The notes under the pieces were generated by a model, which saw only the letters and a program-made list of their open reading frames with translations, was not told where the DNA came from and did not search any database. From an uncultured Lachnospiraceae bacterium (lineage in GTDB: Bacteria > Bacillota > Clostridia > Lachnospirales > Lachnospiraceae), in assembly GCA_910578335.1 (NCBI GenBank), contig CAJTPU010000015.1, positions 71,424-96,283 of the forward strand: DNA of 24,860 bases. The letters run 5' to 3'. A program made the translations under genes and the position numbers. Positions 1 to 7,633 of the stretch are shown in pieces; the stretch's first letter is position 1, and each line of letters begins with the position of its first letter.

Positions 1-24
1 CTAACCAACTGCGCTATACCCACC
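1..24 (-). tRNA. tRNA, 5' part only (probably tRNA-His)
   Basis: The minus strand carries the first 24 bases of a tRNA: an acceptor arm GTGGGTA, then TA, the D-stem GCGC and the loop AGTTGGTTA. The anticodon lies outside the window. One extra G precedes the acceptor strand, as in bacterial tRNA-His with its G at position -1, so His is the likeliest identity. It sits about 25 bases after tRNA-Arg(TCT) and probably shares its transcript. Identity is inferred only from the 5' end. Confidence 0.6.
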
Positions 25-48
25 ATATACGGAATCCCGGACTCCGAC

Positions 49-122
<74 letters not shown>

Positions 123-152
123 ATGCGATGCAAAACTGCACCGACGAATGAT

Positions 153-181
153 ATTGTAACGTATCGTGGTAAGATTGTCAA
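153..181 (-). promoter_or_regulatory. Promoter of tRNA-Arg(TCT) cluster
   Basis: On the minus strand TTGACA (176-181) and TACAAT (153-158) are separated by 17 bases, near the sigma-A consensus. The -10 box lies 31 bases before the tRNA. The -35 box begins 8 bases after the stop codon of the upstream ATPase gene; no terminator lies between them, so read-through is also possible. Confidence 0.85.
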
Positions 182-188
182 CACTTTT

Positions 189-1892
189 TTACAATCGCAT
201 GCCGCGATACCGGTTAAAGCAGGCATAGATTTCCTGCTCTCTGGGCGCAGCCAGATTGATTGGCAGATAGGCGCCCTCGCACACCGCCTCCAGCCCTTTT
301 TCCGCTGTCAGCTTCGAAAGCATACTTACAGCCTCCCTGACGGTTCTCTTTCCGTCAAAAAGATGAAGCTGGGCATATTTTAAGAGATACCCCAGCGCAC
401 CGAGCTGCTCTGTATCCACAAGCTGCTCCACATAGCGCATGTCAATGGTTTCTTTATTGACCAGAATGCCGTCGAGTCCCATGGTCTTTATTTTCAGGCG
501 GTCATTTTCCCATACTGCCCTGTCGCTTTTCGGGCATCTTGCAAAAGAAGGGCGCTCATAAGGCGGCGCCTCCTTTGCCGCAGCCCGAAATGCTTCCGCT
601 TCCTTTTTGGCAAATTCCGTTATGTCTACCGGACGATAGTTATCCATCTGTATGATGCAGTCCGCCTTAAAAAAGTAGGAACCGGAGCTGCCCGCCACAA
701 GCACAGTGGACATGCCCTCCTTCTCATAAAGCTCCCGCACTCTGTCGATAAAAGGAATAATCGGCTCCTTGCTGCGGTTTACCACCCGCTGCATCAGCTC
801 ATCACGTATCATAAAATTGGTCGCGCTGGTGTCCTCGTCAATCAGCAGAAGTTTTGCTCCCGCTTCCATTGCTTCCACCACGCCCGCCGCCTGTGAAGTG
901 CTTCCGCTGGCGTCCTCCGAATAAAACGACTTCGTATCCTTGCCGTTGGGCAGATTTCTGATAAACATGGAAATATCTGCTTTTTTAACGCTCCTGCCAT
1001 CCTCCGCGCGGATTTTTACCGCCGTATCCTGCGTTATGACATACTCCCTGCCGTCTCCGGCAATATGGTTATAAACCCCTCTCTCTATGGCTTCCAGCAA
1101 GGTGGATTTGCCATGGTAGCCGCCGCCGGCTATCATGGTGATGCCCTTCCTGATTCCCATGCCCTTCAGTTCGCCCCTGTGGGGCAGCTTCAGGGTAATT
1201 TCCAGCGTTTCGGGCGAAGCAAATGCCACGGCGCCCTTCATCGGTTTGTCCGATACGCCGGACTCCCTTGGCAGCACGGCGCCATTTGCCACAAACACGA
1301 CCAAATCCTGCTCTTTTAATGTTTCCCGAATGTACTGCTGGTCGTCCGACAAATCTGCATTCTGTTTCAGCTTGTCCGCAGAAAGGGATTGATAAAGCAG
1401 CGACTTTTCCACGCACTCAGGCAGAAATCCAAATAAAATCTTTTTCAGCTCTCCCGCATTGACTGTCCTGCCGTTTGCCGGAAACCCGATTTCCATGCGC
1501 ACACAGACATCCCCTGTCTTCTCCTCAATCCGGCAGGCGCTCCTCTCCAGAATCTCCTGTCCCGGGCGGCTGACTCCCATCAGACCGCTTTTTCCCGAGC
1601 CTCTCGCTTTAAAGGAATACTCGTCTATGCGTCTGCCAAACTGCCTCAGCAGATAATCCTGCAGGGCAATGCGCCGATGCCTTTCCTTGTAAAGCGCCGC
1701 AGGAAATCCCGCCGCTTTGCCCGATACATGAACGCTGACCTTTGAGGGAGAAGCAAACGGGTCCCCCTGCACATGGTCGATTCCCAGCACATATTTTCCA
1801 AAAGCATACGCGCCCTTCGTATCCTTATATGCGGGATAGCCTCTTCGGTCTATCCTGTCCAAAAGCGCTCTTAAATCCTCTGCATTTTTCAT
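189..1892 (-). CDS. ABC-class ATPase, COG3044/PF09818 type
   Basis: This 567-residue soluble protein matches the family called predicted ATPase of the ABC class. The visible nucleotide-binding motifs are a Walker A GGGYHGKST at residues 256-264, a signature-like segment SGSTSQ around 329-334 and a Walker B LLLIDED at 348-354 followed by SATNF. The N-terminal half (roughly 1-240) is family-specific and has no membrane segments, so this is not a transporter subunit. The start is ATG at 1892, preceded by AGGAAGAG about 8 bases away. It lies 76 bases after the stop of a D-2-hydroxyacid dehydrogenase gene, same strand, without a clear terminator between, so the two may be co-transcribed. The cellular role of the family is not established; a nucleic-acid-related ATPase is a guess from the fold only. 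Confidence 0.85.
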   Translation of the reverse strand: MKNAEDLRALLDRIDRRGYPAYKDTKGAYAFGKYVLGIDHVQGDPFASPSKVSVHVSGKAAGFPAALYKERHRRIALQDYLLRQFGRRIDEYSFKARGSGKSGLMGVSRPGQEILERSACRIEEKTGDVCVRMEIGFPANGRTVNAGELKKILFGFLPECVEKSLLYQSLSADKLKQNADLSDDQQYIRETLKEQDLVVFVANGAVLPRESGVSDKPMKGAVAFASPETLEITLKLPHRGELKGMGIRKGITMIAGGGYHGKSTLLEAIERGVYNHIAGDGREYVITQDTAVKIRAEDGRSVKKADISMFIRNLPNGKDTKSFYSEDASGSTSQAAGVVEAMEAGAKLLLIDEDTSATNFMIRDELMQRVVNRSKEPIIPFIDRVRELYEKEGMSTVLVAGSSGSYFFKADCIIQMDNYRPVDITEFAKKEAEAFRAAAKEAPPYERPSFARCPKSDRAVWENDRLKIKTMGLDGILVNKETIDMRYVEQLVDTEQLGALGYLLKYAQLHLFDGKRTVREAVSMLSKLTAEKGLEAVCEGAYLPINLAAPREQEIYACFNRYRGMRL

Positions 1893-1968
1893 AATAATAT
1901 CTCTTCCTTTGCCGTTGCAGCGCCTTGTGGTCTGCCGTCTTTTCTTTTATCCTTACAGTGCAGGCTTT

Positions 1969-2958
1969 TTACAGCTCGTTTCCGTTCTTTTTTCCCTCCA
2001 CAAAGGCAAGCGCATTGTCGAGCGTCGTACGGCTGATTGCCTCAAGCGCTTCCTGTGTAAAAAAGCCCTGATGGGACGTCACCATTACATTGGGGAACGA
2101 AAGCAGCCGCGCCATGGTGGAATGCTCCAATATCGTGTCGGACATATCCTCGTATACCGTTCCGGTTTCTTCTTCGTATACATCCAGCCCCACCGCAAAA
2201 AACTTACCGTCCCTGATGCCCTGTATCAAATCCTCCGTCTTTATCAGCGCACCCCTCGACGTGTTTACCAGCATAACGCCGTCCTTCATCTGCCCTATCG
2301 TGTCCTCATTAATCATATGATAATTGTCCTCGGTCAGCGGACAGTGCAGGGAAATCAAATCCGCCTCGGCAAGCAGATGCGCAAAGTCCACATACTCCAC
2401 AAAATCAAGGCTCTTGTTGGGATACATATCATAACCGATGACACGCATACCAAAGCCATGGCAGATTCTTGCCATTGCCGCACCTATCTTACCGGTTCCC
2501 ACGATACCGGCAGTCTTGCCATAAAGATTCACGCCCATAAGACCGGCAAGGTTAAAATTGTTTTCGCGGCATTTAATGTATGCCTTATGCATATGCCTGT
2601 CCGCCGTCAGTACCAGCGCCATCGCGTGCTCCGCCACAGCCTCCGGCGAATATCCGGGAACGCGCATCACGGTTATGCCGCATTCCTTTGCCACATCCAA
2701 ATCTACGTTATTAAAGCCTGCACAACGCATCAGTATCAGCTTTACGCCGCACTTTGCCAAGGTGCGTACTGTTTTTTCCGACAAATCCATATTGACAAAC
2801 GCGCAGACCGCTTCATAACCCTCCGAAAGACGCGCCGTCTCCGGCGTCAGCTTTGGCTCTATAAACGTAATGTCCAAATCATGATAGCCGCCGTCCTGCA
2901 GCAATTTTTCAAAAAATTCCTTGTCGTAACTCTTTGTTCCAAAAAATAATATCTGCAT
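1969..2958 (-). CDS. D-lactate dehydrogenase-type 2-hydroxyacid dehydrogenase
   Basis: This 329-residue protein belongs to the D-isomer-specific 2-hydroxyacid dehydrogenases, which reduce a 2-oxoacid such as pyruvate with NADH in the cytoplasm. The NAD-binding GTGKIG (154-159), an acidic residue at the end of the second Rossmann strand (D177, pointing to NAD rather than NADP), and the catalytic set Arg235 (NTSRGAL), Glu264 (DVYEEE) and His296 (SHQGF) are all present, at the same numbers as in lactobacillus D-LDH. I take ATG at 2958, because AAAGGAG lies 9 bases before it; a TTG seven codons earlier would swallow that site. Fermentative D-lactate formation is the likely role, but related enzymes act on 2-hydroxyisocaproate or 3-phosphoglycerate, so the substrate is not certain. 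Confidence 0.88.
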   Translation of the reverse strand: MQILFFGTKSYDKEFFEKLLQDGGYHDLDITFIEPKLTPETARLSEGYEAVCAFVNMDLSEKTVRTLAKCGVKLILMRCAGFNNVDLDVAKECGITVMRVPGYSPEAVAEHAMALVLTADRHMHKAYIKCRENNFNLAGLMGVNLYGKTAGIVGTGKIGAAMARICHGFGMRVIGYDMYPNKSLDFVEYVDFAHLLAEADLISLHCPLTEDNYHMINEDTIGQMKDGVMLVNTSRGALIKTEDLIQGIRDGKFFAVGLDVYEEETGTVYEDMSDTILEHSTMARLLSFPNVMVTSHQGFFTQEALEAISRTTLDNALAFVEGKKNGNEL

Positions 2959-3023
2959 CCTTACTTTCTCCTTTCGCAATCGCCTGTTATCTGTTTTCTT
3001 TTGATGCCCTATTTCTATTATGT

Positions 3024-3053
3024 ATTGTACCCATTATTTTTGCATCTGTTCAA
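3024..3053 (-). promoter_or_regulatory. Possible promoter of the D-lactate dehydrogenase gene
   Basis: The minus strand has TTGAAC (3048-3053) and TACAAT (3024-3029) separated by 18 bases. The -35 box lies inside the end of the upstream lipoprotein gene. No other convincing promoter is seen in the short gap. Confidence 0.45.
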
Positions 3054-3627
3054 ACTTTTTTTTGCTGAGCTGAAGTGTCAGGACGTAAAACTCTTCATAT
3101 TGCCATGACTGGCTTGCAAATTTTACCAGACCGTCTTTGGCGTTTATCTCATAAGTCAGCGCATACGCCTCTTCATCCTGCTTTGCGCCCCATTCACAGG
3201 CAGTCTCAAAGGTCAGTTCTTTTATTGCAACGCCATTATAGTACGCCTCGACCTTCTCCACCGTGCTGGTCCTGACCTCCACTCTCCGGATAATCCCCTC
3301 CGTGGGCGCAAGCCCCGCTTCCGCGCTGATGTCGCTGCTTCCGCCCCATGGCACATAAACCGTCACAAACAATTCATTGCCGGCGCCTTTGGACAGCCGA
3401 TAATAAAAAGGCACATACTTATCGTCTCTGCTCACCGTATCCGGCATTGCCGTCAGGCTGACTTCATACCCTAAGTCCGTCATGTCCTTCATGGTAGTCT
3501 GCCCCAGCACAATGGTGTGTCCGTCAATGGTCAGCTCCATCGGCATATCCACCCTCATGCCCGCACATGCCGTAAGAGAAAACACCAAAATCACAATCAA
3601 CAGCAATGATAAATATTTTTTTGTCAT
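3034..3627 (-). CDS. Small lipoprotein of unknown function
   Basis: The 197-residue product starts with a lipoprotein signal peptide: basic MTKK, a hydrophobic stretch, and the lipobox LTAC with the modified cysteine at residue 21. The mature part is a soluble extracytoplasmic domain of about 175 residues, predicted beta-rich from its alternating pattern (for example MELTIDGHTIVLGQTT), that I cannot assign to a named family. Start choice: ATG at 3627 has GGAG five bases upstream; the GTG two codons earlier overlaps that site and is rejected. It is a single gene, with an extended -10 promoter upstream and a different gene starting 75 bases after it. No function is proposed beyond surface location. 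Confidence 0.75.
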   Translation of the reverse strand: MTKKYLSLLLIVILVFSLTACAGMRVDMPMELTIDGHTIVLGQTTMKDMTDLGYEVSLTAMPDTVSRDDKYVPFYYRLSKGAGNELFVTVYVPWGGSSDISAEAGLAPTEGIIRRVEVRTSTVEKVEAYYNGVAIKELTFETACEWGAKQDEEAYALTYEINAKDGLVKFASQSWQYEEFYVLTLQLSKKKFEQMQK

Positions 3628-3697
3628 AAACACTCCATTCTGCCGCGCCCATTATGATGCCGTCATAAATTTCGGGCGCTGCATTTGCACCAATGCA

Positions 3698-3706
3698 ATC
3701 ATACCA
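3698..3706 (-). promoter_or_regulatory. Extended -10 element upstream of the lipoprotein gene
   Basis: The minus strand reads TGGTATGAT, an extended -10 box (TGn then TATGAT). The -35 region is a weak TTTAAA in an A-rich stretch. It lies about 70 bases before the start codon. Confidence 0.4.
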
Positions 3707-3799
3707 CATTTTACCATTTTTTTAAATCCTAAAATATAAATCCGCTTTGAATTCCAACCAAGAAACCTGAAAGAAAACAATTGAATTGAAAAAGACAAA

Positions 3800-4312
3800 T
3801 TATGAAAATATATATTCCAACGCCGCATCTGCAATCTCTAAAACCGACCGGTTATCCGTGGCAATGTGGAATCCGCCCGTCACGGCTCTGGTACACGCAC
3901 GCGCCATCTCGATATTTTGTATGCACCAGCAGTCCTCCTCCTCGCCGCGTGCCAGAATTCTGTCATGAACCGTCCTGTGTGCCGCTTCCAGAATAATAAA
4001 TTTCACGGTAATGCCGTCTGCCCTGAGCCGCTCTATAATATCCACATAGGAGGACTGCCGCACCAGCGTCATCGGCACTAAAATATCCTTGATACATGTA
4101 CTGCAAATATCTCTTATCAGCCTGTGGCAAAAATCACACCACAGCGGGTAATCCTCAAAAATTAAGCCGTAGGGCTTGTCAGGATAATTGTCCCGCACCG
4201 CATTGCCAACTGCTTCGGCATCAAAAATCACTGCACTTTCCATTCTATTTTTAAGCGCTTCGGCAAGAGTGGATTTTCCAACCCCATAAGCGCCGCTTAT
4301 CCAGATAACCAT
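3800..4312 (-). CDS. TmrB-like P-loop ATP-binding protein
   Basis: The 170-residue protein begins with a nucleotide-binding loop GAYGVGKST at residues 7-15 and resembles Bacillus subtilis TmrB along its length: the shared pattern includes an early IW(I)xGA(Y/F)G, then EDYPLW, ILVPMTLV, IIERLR and a late TDN. TmrB confers resistance to tunicamycin and is an ATP-binding, membrane-associated protein. Whether this copy protects against any antibiotic is inference; distant shikimate-kinase-like P-loop enzymes would look similar in the loop alone. It starts 9 bases after the stop of the XRE regulator gene and is surely co-transcribed with it. It is shorter than TmrB by roughly 25 residues, mostly at the C-terminus. 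Confidence 0.75.
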   Translation of the reverse strand: MVIWISGAYGVGKSTLAEALKNRMESAVIFDAEAVGNAVRDNYPDKPYGLIFEDYPLWCDFCHRLIRDICSTCIKDILVPMTLVRQSSYVDIIERLRADGITVKFIILEAAHRTVHDRILARGEEEDCWCIQNIEMARACTRAVTGGFHIATDNRSVLEIADAALEYIFS

Positions 4313-4321
4313 ATTCCCCCC

Positions 4322-4537
4322 CTATTTCCTGTCGCTTATTCCCAAAAGATAGTCCGCTGACACACCATAAAACTCACACAAGTCATAAACCAGCGCGACG
4401 GGCAAAGAATTAATTCCCGTTTCATACCTTGAATACACTCTCTGGTCAATGTTTAAGCTTGCCGCCACCTGTTTCTGCACATAATCATTGTCCTCGCGAA
4501 GCTCTCTCATTCTGCGCAAGTATTTCTTTTTATCCAT
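4322..4537 (-). CDS. XRE-family transcriptional regulator
   Basis: This 71-residue protein is essentially one Cro/C1-type helix-turn-helix domain: YVQKQVAASLNIDQRVYSRYETG covers the two central helices (residues 19-41), and the end GVSADYLLGI is typical for the family. There is no C-terminal effector domain. The ATG at 4537 has GGGGGAG eight bases upstream; an in-frame ATG 18 codons earlier would also be open but gives an unconserved extension. It is the first gene of a two-gene unit with the TmrB-like gene and may regulate it. A short overlapping upstream ORF precedes it (see findings). Confidence 0.85.
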   Translation of the reverse strand: MDKKKYLRRMRELREDNDYVQKQVAASLNIDQRVYSRYETGINSLPVALVYDLCEFYGVSADYLLGISDRK

Positions 4538-4591
4538 CTCCACTTCTCCCCCTCTTTTATCATAATGGTTCCTTCCTCCAGATTTTACCAC

Positions 4592-4805
4592 TAATTTTGT
4601 CGAAAAAGGGAGTTTACTACAAATCAGGAATAAAATTTTTTTGCGATAGCCGTTTAGACCAAAGACAGCAAAAAGTAAATATCCGTCTGCCCGTTTTTTT
4701 CAAAAGCGTAAGGGTATAAAATACAATATCCCCTCGCTGAAAGACAATTCTCGGGTATATCTGACAGGTGCATTTTCCGTACCCGTCCCTGTATATATTG
4801 ACAAC
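4592..4805. other. Non-coding spacer between tRNA-Pro terminator and XRE operon
   Basis: AT-rich sequence with no ORF that looks like a protein gene. Frames that stay open here run into the terminator or the tRNA. It must contain the promoter for the XRE-TmrB unit, but I see only a weak TAAAAT (-10) near 4583-4588 with no good -35 partner. Confidence 0.4.
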
Positions 4806-4839
4806 AAAAAAGCTGTGGTACACAAGCTCCCACAGCTTT
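4806..4839 (-). terminator. Rho-independent terminator after tRNA-Pro
   Basis: On the minus strand AAAGCTGTGG and CCACAGCTTT form a 10-bp stem around an 11-base loop, followed by a T run. It ends the tRNA-Pro transcript, 37 bases after the tRNA. Confidence 0.9.
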
Positions 4840-4875
4840 CTCCGCCACCAGCCCGCCCGGCTCGCAACTGGAAAA

Positions 4876-4950
4876 TCGGGGTGACAGGATTCGAACCTGC
4901 GACCTCCTGGTCCCAAACCAGGCGCTCTAGCCAAGCTGAGCCACACCCCG
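4876..4950 (-). tRNA. tRNA-Pro(TGG)
   Basis: Complete cloverleaf on the minus strand: acceptor CGGGGTG pairs with CACCCCG, anticodon stem CCTGG/CCAGG holds TTTGGGA (anticodon TGG, Pro), T-loop TTCGAAT, discriminator A, no encoded CCA. It has its own promoter and terminator. Confidence 0.95.
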
Positions 4951-4977
4951 CAACAGATATTATACAATGCAAAAGCT

Positions 4978-5006
4978 ATTATATAATACCCGCTCTTTTA
5001 TGTCAA
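4978..5006 (-). promoter_or_regulatory. Promoter of tRNA-Pro
   Basis: The minus strand carries TTGACA (5001-5006) and TATAAT (4978-4983), 17 bases apart, a perfect consensus. It begins 15 bases after the chemoreceptor stop codon. No terminator separates the two, so operon read-through into the tRNA is possible. Confidence 0.9.
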
Positions 5007-5021
5007 TCATTCTTGTAAATG

Positions 5022-6524
5022 TTATGATGCCTGTTCTTTCGTCCGTTTCAATTCCTGCGCATTTTCATTTAATCTGGCGGCTACCTTGCTGACTTCGCTT
5101 ACAATCTGCCGGTTGTCATGACAGGTATTCATCGTCTCGCTGGAATGTGCCGTAACCTCCTGCGTCACCGCCGAAATGGTCTGGATATTCTGCACAATGC
5201 CTCCGTTTGCCGCGGAAAGGTCCGTAATCATCTGTTCCATGCCTTTGGTTTTTTCCGCTATGCTTTCCGTCATTTCTGCGATAACACGCAGGCTCTTGCC
5301 GAGCCGGACGGATTTTTCGTCCTGCGCCTTCGTGTTCTCCTCCAACACGCCGACCGCCTCTATTACCTGCTGCAGCTCGCCTGTGACAGCCTGTATCAGT
5401 TCCGTAATGTTGACTGCTGCCTGCTTGGTCTGTTCAGACAATTCCGTAACCTGCGTTGCCACTACGGCAAAACCGCGTCCAGCTTCTCCTGCGCGCGCAG
5501 CCTCTATACTTGCATTTAAGGCAAGCATACCGGTACGGTTTGCCACACTGGTAATCAGTGTGATAATGGCATTCATCTTTTCAGCCTGTTCCTGCAAATC
5601 CTCCATCAGTACGACTACCTTGGCATTCGCTTCTCTGGATTTCTCGGACTGCCGCATAAGCTCTTCCATATTCTCTGTGCCTTCCGTTACCTCCACAGCC
5701 GCCTTTTCCATACCCTCCGTGATATGTTCGCCTACTTCCCGCACGCTGTCAATCAGCTTCTGTATTTCTTCCGTCCTGATAAGCTGATTCTGCACCGATT
5801 CGGCAGTCTCCTCCGTACCGCTGTTGACCTCTTCCATCGCGCTTCCCATTTCCTCGGTGGATTTGTCCAGTCTGCTCATATACTGGTCCACCTGTTCAAT
5901 CCCCACCGACAATTCTCCGGAAAGCCGCAGCATCTCCTGCAGCATTTTTTCTATTTTTCCCTTTTCCTGCTCCAGCTCCAGCCGCTTACTTTCATTGATT
6001 GCCTGAATCACCCGCGTGGTAATAACCGTATAAAGGACTATCAGCGTCAGCAGCAACAACCTGATTTCCACATCGGGAAGCTCTTCCTTTGCGTAGCCTA
6101 TGGTGACTGCCTGATACGCCACGTCCCCAATGTTAAAAAGCAATGCCGCCACTCCAATGGCAAGACAATATTTCTGGTCCGAATACAGCGTAATGACCAC
6201 CATCATGGGGATAATATAAGTAAAGGGCAGTATACTGTTCGTCGTAAAAATCGCAACCGCATACAGCGCCAGATAACAGCACGCCATGACATGCTTGACG
6301 GCGCGGCTTTCCTTGTTCGCCTTATACAGCACCCCTTCCACAATGACCGGCACCATGGCAAGCGCCGCAATCAGCACAAAATACGGAATGGAGCGGCTTC
6401 CTTTGATAACCTCCACCAGGTAAGCCAGCGTAATAATGCCGTCTATCCCTCCGTGGCACAAAATTGCTGCCCTGTTAATCCGTGCAATGTCCGTCATTCT
6501 CCTTTTACTTTCCGTTGTTTTCAT
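5022..6524 (-). CDS. Methyl-accepting chemotaxis protein without extracytoplasmic sensor
   Basis: This 500-residue receptor has about six hydrophobic segments between residues 18 and 175 with only short loops, then a long cytoplasmic coiled coil. The hallmark tip of the signalling hairpin is clear at 335-357 (ALNASIEAARAGEAGRGFAV), the part that binds CheA and CheW. There is no obvious HAMP domain and no periplasmic-type ligand pocket, so it probably senses something in the membrane or cytoplasm. The start has GGAGGAG eight bases upstream, overlapping the stop of the phosphoesterase gene. It is the last gene of the five-gene operon and no other chemotaxis gene is near, so it is an orphan receptor whose ligand cannot be told from the sequence. 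Confidence 0.92.
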   Translation of the reverse strand: MKTTESKRRMTDIARINRAAILCHGGIDGIITLAYLVEVIKGSRSIPYFVLIAALAMVPVIVEGVLYKANKESRAVKHVMACCYLALYAVAIFTTNSILPFTYIIPMMVVITLYSDQKYCLAIGVAALLFNIGDVAYQAVTIGYAKEELPDVEIRLLLLTLIVLYTVITTRVIQAINESKRLELEQEKGKIEKMLQEMLRLSGELSVGIEQVDQYMSRLDKSTEEMGSAMEEVNSGTEETAESVQNQLIRTEEIQKLIDSVREVGEHITEGMEKAAVEVTEGTENMEELMRQSEKSREANAKVVVLMEDLQEQAEKMNAIITLITSVANRTGMLALNASIEAARAGEAGRGFAVVATQVTELSEQTKQAAVNITELIQAVTGELQQVIEAVGVLEENTKAQDEKSVRLGKSLRVIAEMTESIAEKTKGMEQMITDLSAANGGIVQNIQTISAVTQEVTAHSSETMNTCHDNRQIVSEVSKVAARLNENAQELKRTKEQAS

Positions 6525-6536
6525 TCCCTTCTCCTC

Positions 6537-7016
6537 CTACAAAAATCTTAAAGTAAAATGTGCTTCTCCAAACCTGTCTATATCCATCAGCACATAGGAA
6601 GGCTTGCGCCCGTCCTGACGCGGATAGGAGAGGCTCCCCGGATTCACTGCCATCACATCCCCGTGCAAATCCAGTGCCGGTCTGTGCGTATGTCCGTAAA
6701 ATACAATATCCGCCCCTCGTATTCTCGCCTCCTGCTTCAAGTGCTCATTGCCCATGGACACGTAATAATTGTGTCCGTGCGTCACCCACACATGATACCT
6801 GCCAAGCTCAAATTCCCTCTCCAGAGGAAGTCCGGTAAAAAAGTCATTGTTTCCGGCGACCATCTCAACCTGACAGCCTGCGCTTTCTGCAATCGCGTAC
6901 TCGCTTCCCTCAATATCCCCGCAGTGAATGACCATATCTATCGGGGAAACCTTCTCCAGCACACGAAAAAAATTATCATTTTTTTTATGCGTATCACTTA
7001 CAATCAGTACCTTCAT
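6537..7016 (-). CDS. YfcE/MJ0936-type metallophosphoesterase
   Basis: The 159-residue cytoplasmic enzyme has all metal-binding motifs of the calcineurin-like YfcE/MJ0936 family: D8-x-H10 (SDTH), D34 (HCGD), N57 (GNND), H80 (THGH) and the GHTH motif with H109 and H111, then NPGSLSYPR. Family members hydrolyse phosphodiesters in vitro; the physiological substrate is unknown. Its start is 2 bases after the stop of rdgB, and its own stop overlaps the ribosome binding site of the chemoreceptor gene, so translation is coupled through the operon. The pairing of rdgB with this phosphoesterase is common in clostridia. Confidence 0.92.
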   Translation of the reverse strand: MKVLIVSDTHKKNDNFFRVLEKVSPIDMVIHCGDIEGSEYAIAESAGCQVEMVAGNNDFFTGLPLEREFELGRYHVWVTHGHNYYVSMGNEHLKQEARIRGADIVFYGHTHRPALDLHGDVMAVNPGSLSYPRQDGRKPSYVLMDIDRFGEAHFTLRFL

Positions 7017-7018
7017 TT

Positions 7019-7630
7019 TCAGTCCACCGTTATATATTTTTTCAATTCCTTCTTCATGGCATTAAGCGCTCTGCCCCTGTGACTGACTGCATTTTTTTCC
7101 TCTTCCGTAAGCTCTGCCGTTGTTTTCCCATACTCCGGCACAAAAAATATCGGGTCGTAGCCAAAGCCTCCGCTTCCTTTCTCCTCATATCCGATTCTTC
7201 CCTCTATCACCCCAAGCGTGGTCAGTTCCCTGCCATCCGGCAGTACCGCGGCAATCGCACAGACAAACCTTGCCGTCCTTTTTTCATCCGGCACGCCTGC
7301 AAGCCGCTCTATCAGATTTTGGTTTTTCTGTCTGTAGGAAGTCTGCTCTCCAAGATACCTCGCCGAATAGACGCCCGGTTCCCGGTTCAGATAGTCAATT
7401 TCCAATCCCGAATCATCTGCAAGGACTATACAGTGCTCTCCCGCACTTTGGGCTACCGCTCTCGCCTTCAACAGCGCATTTTCCTCATACGTCGCGCCGT
7501 TTTCCTCTATCTCCATGTTTATGCCCGCATCATGCATGGAAATCACTGCAAGCCCCAAATCCTCCAATATGCTGCTTACCTCTTTCATTTTGCCGCTGTT
7601 ACCGGTAGCAAAAATTATCTTTTGTTCCAT
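7019..7630 (-). CDS. rdgB: RdgB/HAM1 XTP/dITP diphosphatase
   Basis: The 203-residue enzyme hydrolyses non-canonical purine nucleotides (XTP, dITP, ITP) to monophosphates and keeps them out of DNA and RNA. Family motifs are present: FATGNSGKMKEV near the N-terminus, LADDSGLEID with the catalytic Asp at 73, PGVYSARY, GGFGYDPIF and SHRGRAL (183-188). Length is normal. The ribosome binding site (AAAGGAA) lies inside the last codons of the upstream amidase-like gene, 3 bases separate the two genes, and 2 bases separate it from the next gene, so it is an internal operon member. Confidence 0.95.
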   Translation of the reverse strand: MEQKIIFATGNSGKMKEVSSILEDLGLAVISMHDAGINMEIEENGATYEENALLKARAVAQSAGEHCIVLADDSGLEIDYLNREPGVYSARYLGEQTSYRQKNQNLIERLAGVPDEKRTARFVCAIAAVLPDGRELTTLGVIEGRIGYEEKGSGGFGYDPIFFVPEYGKTTAELTEEEKNAVSHRGRALNAMKKELKKYITVD

Positions 7631-7633
7631 TCT

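Noticed and set aside
1069..1416. Possible second ATPase reading frame
   Set aside because: It is a shifted frame of the ABC-class ATPase, whose Walker motifs are continuous in the main frame, so no frameshift is involved.
1909..2949. Plus-strand ORF of 346 codons
   Set aside because: It mirrors the D-lactate dehydrogenase gene on the other strand, has no family motif and no ribosome binding site.
4617..4972. Minus-strand ORFs of 116 and 90 codons
   Set aside because: They run through tRNA-Pro and its terminator, so they cannot be translated genes.
5724..6551. Plus-strand ORF of 275 codons, and others near 5176-5787
   Set aside because: Antisense shadows of the chemoreceptor gene, which has clear domain motifs; composition is rich in His, Arg and Gln as in typical shadow frames.
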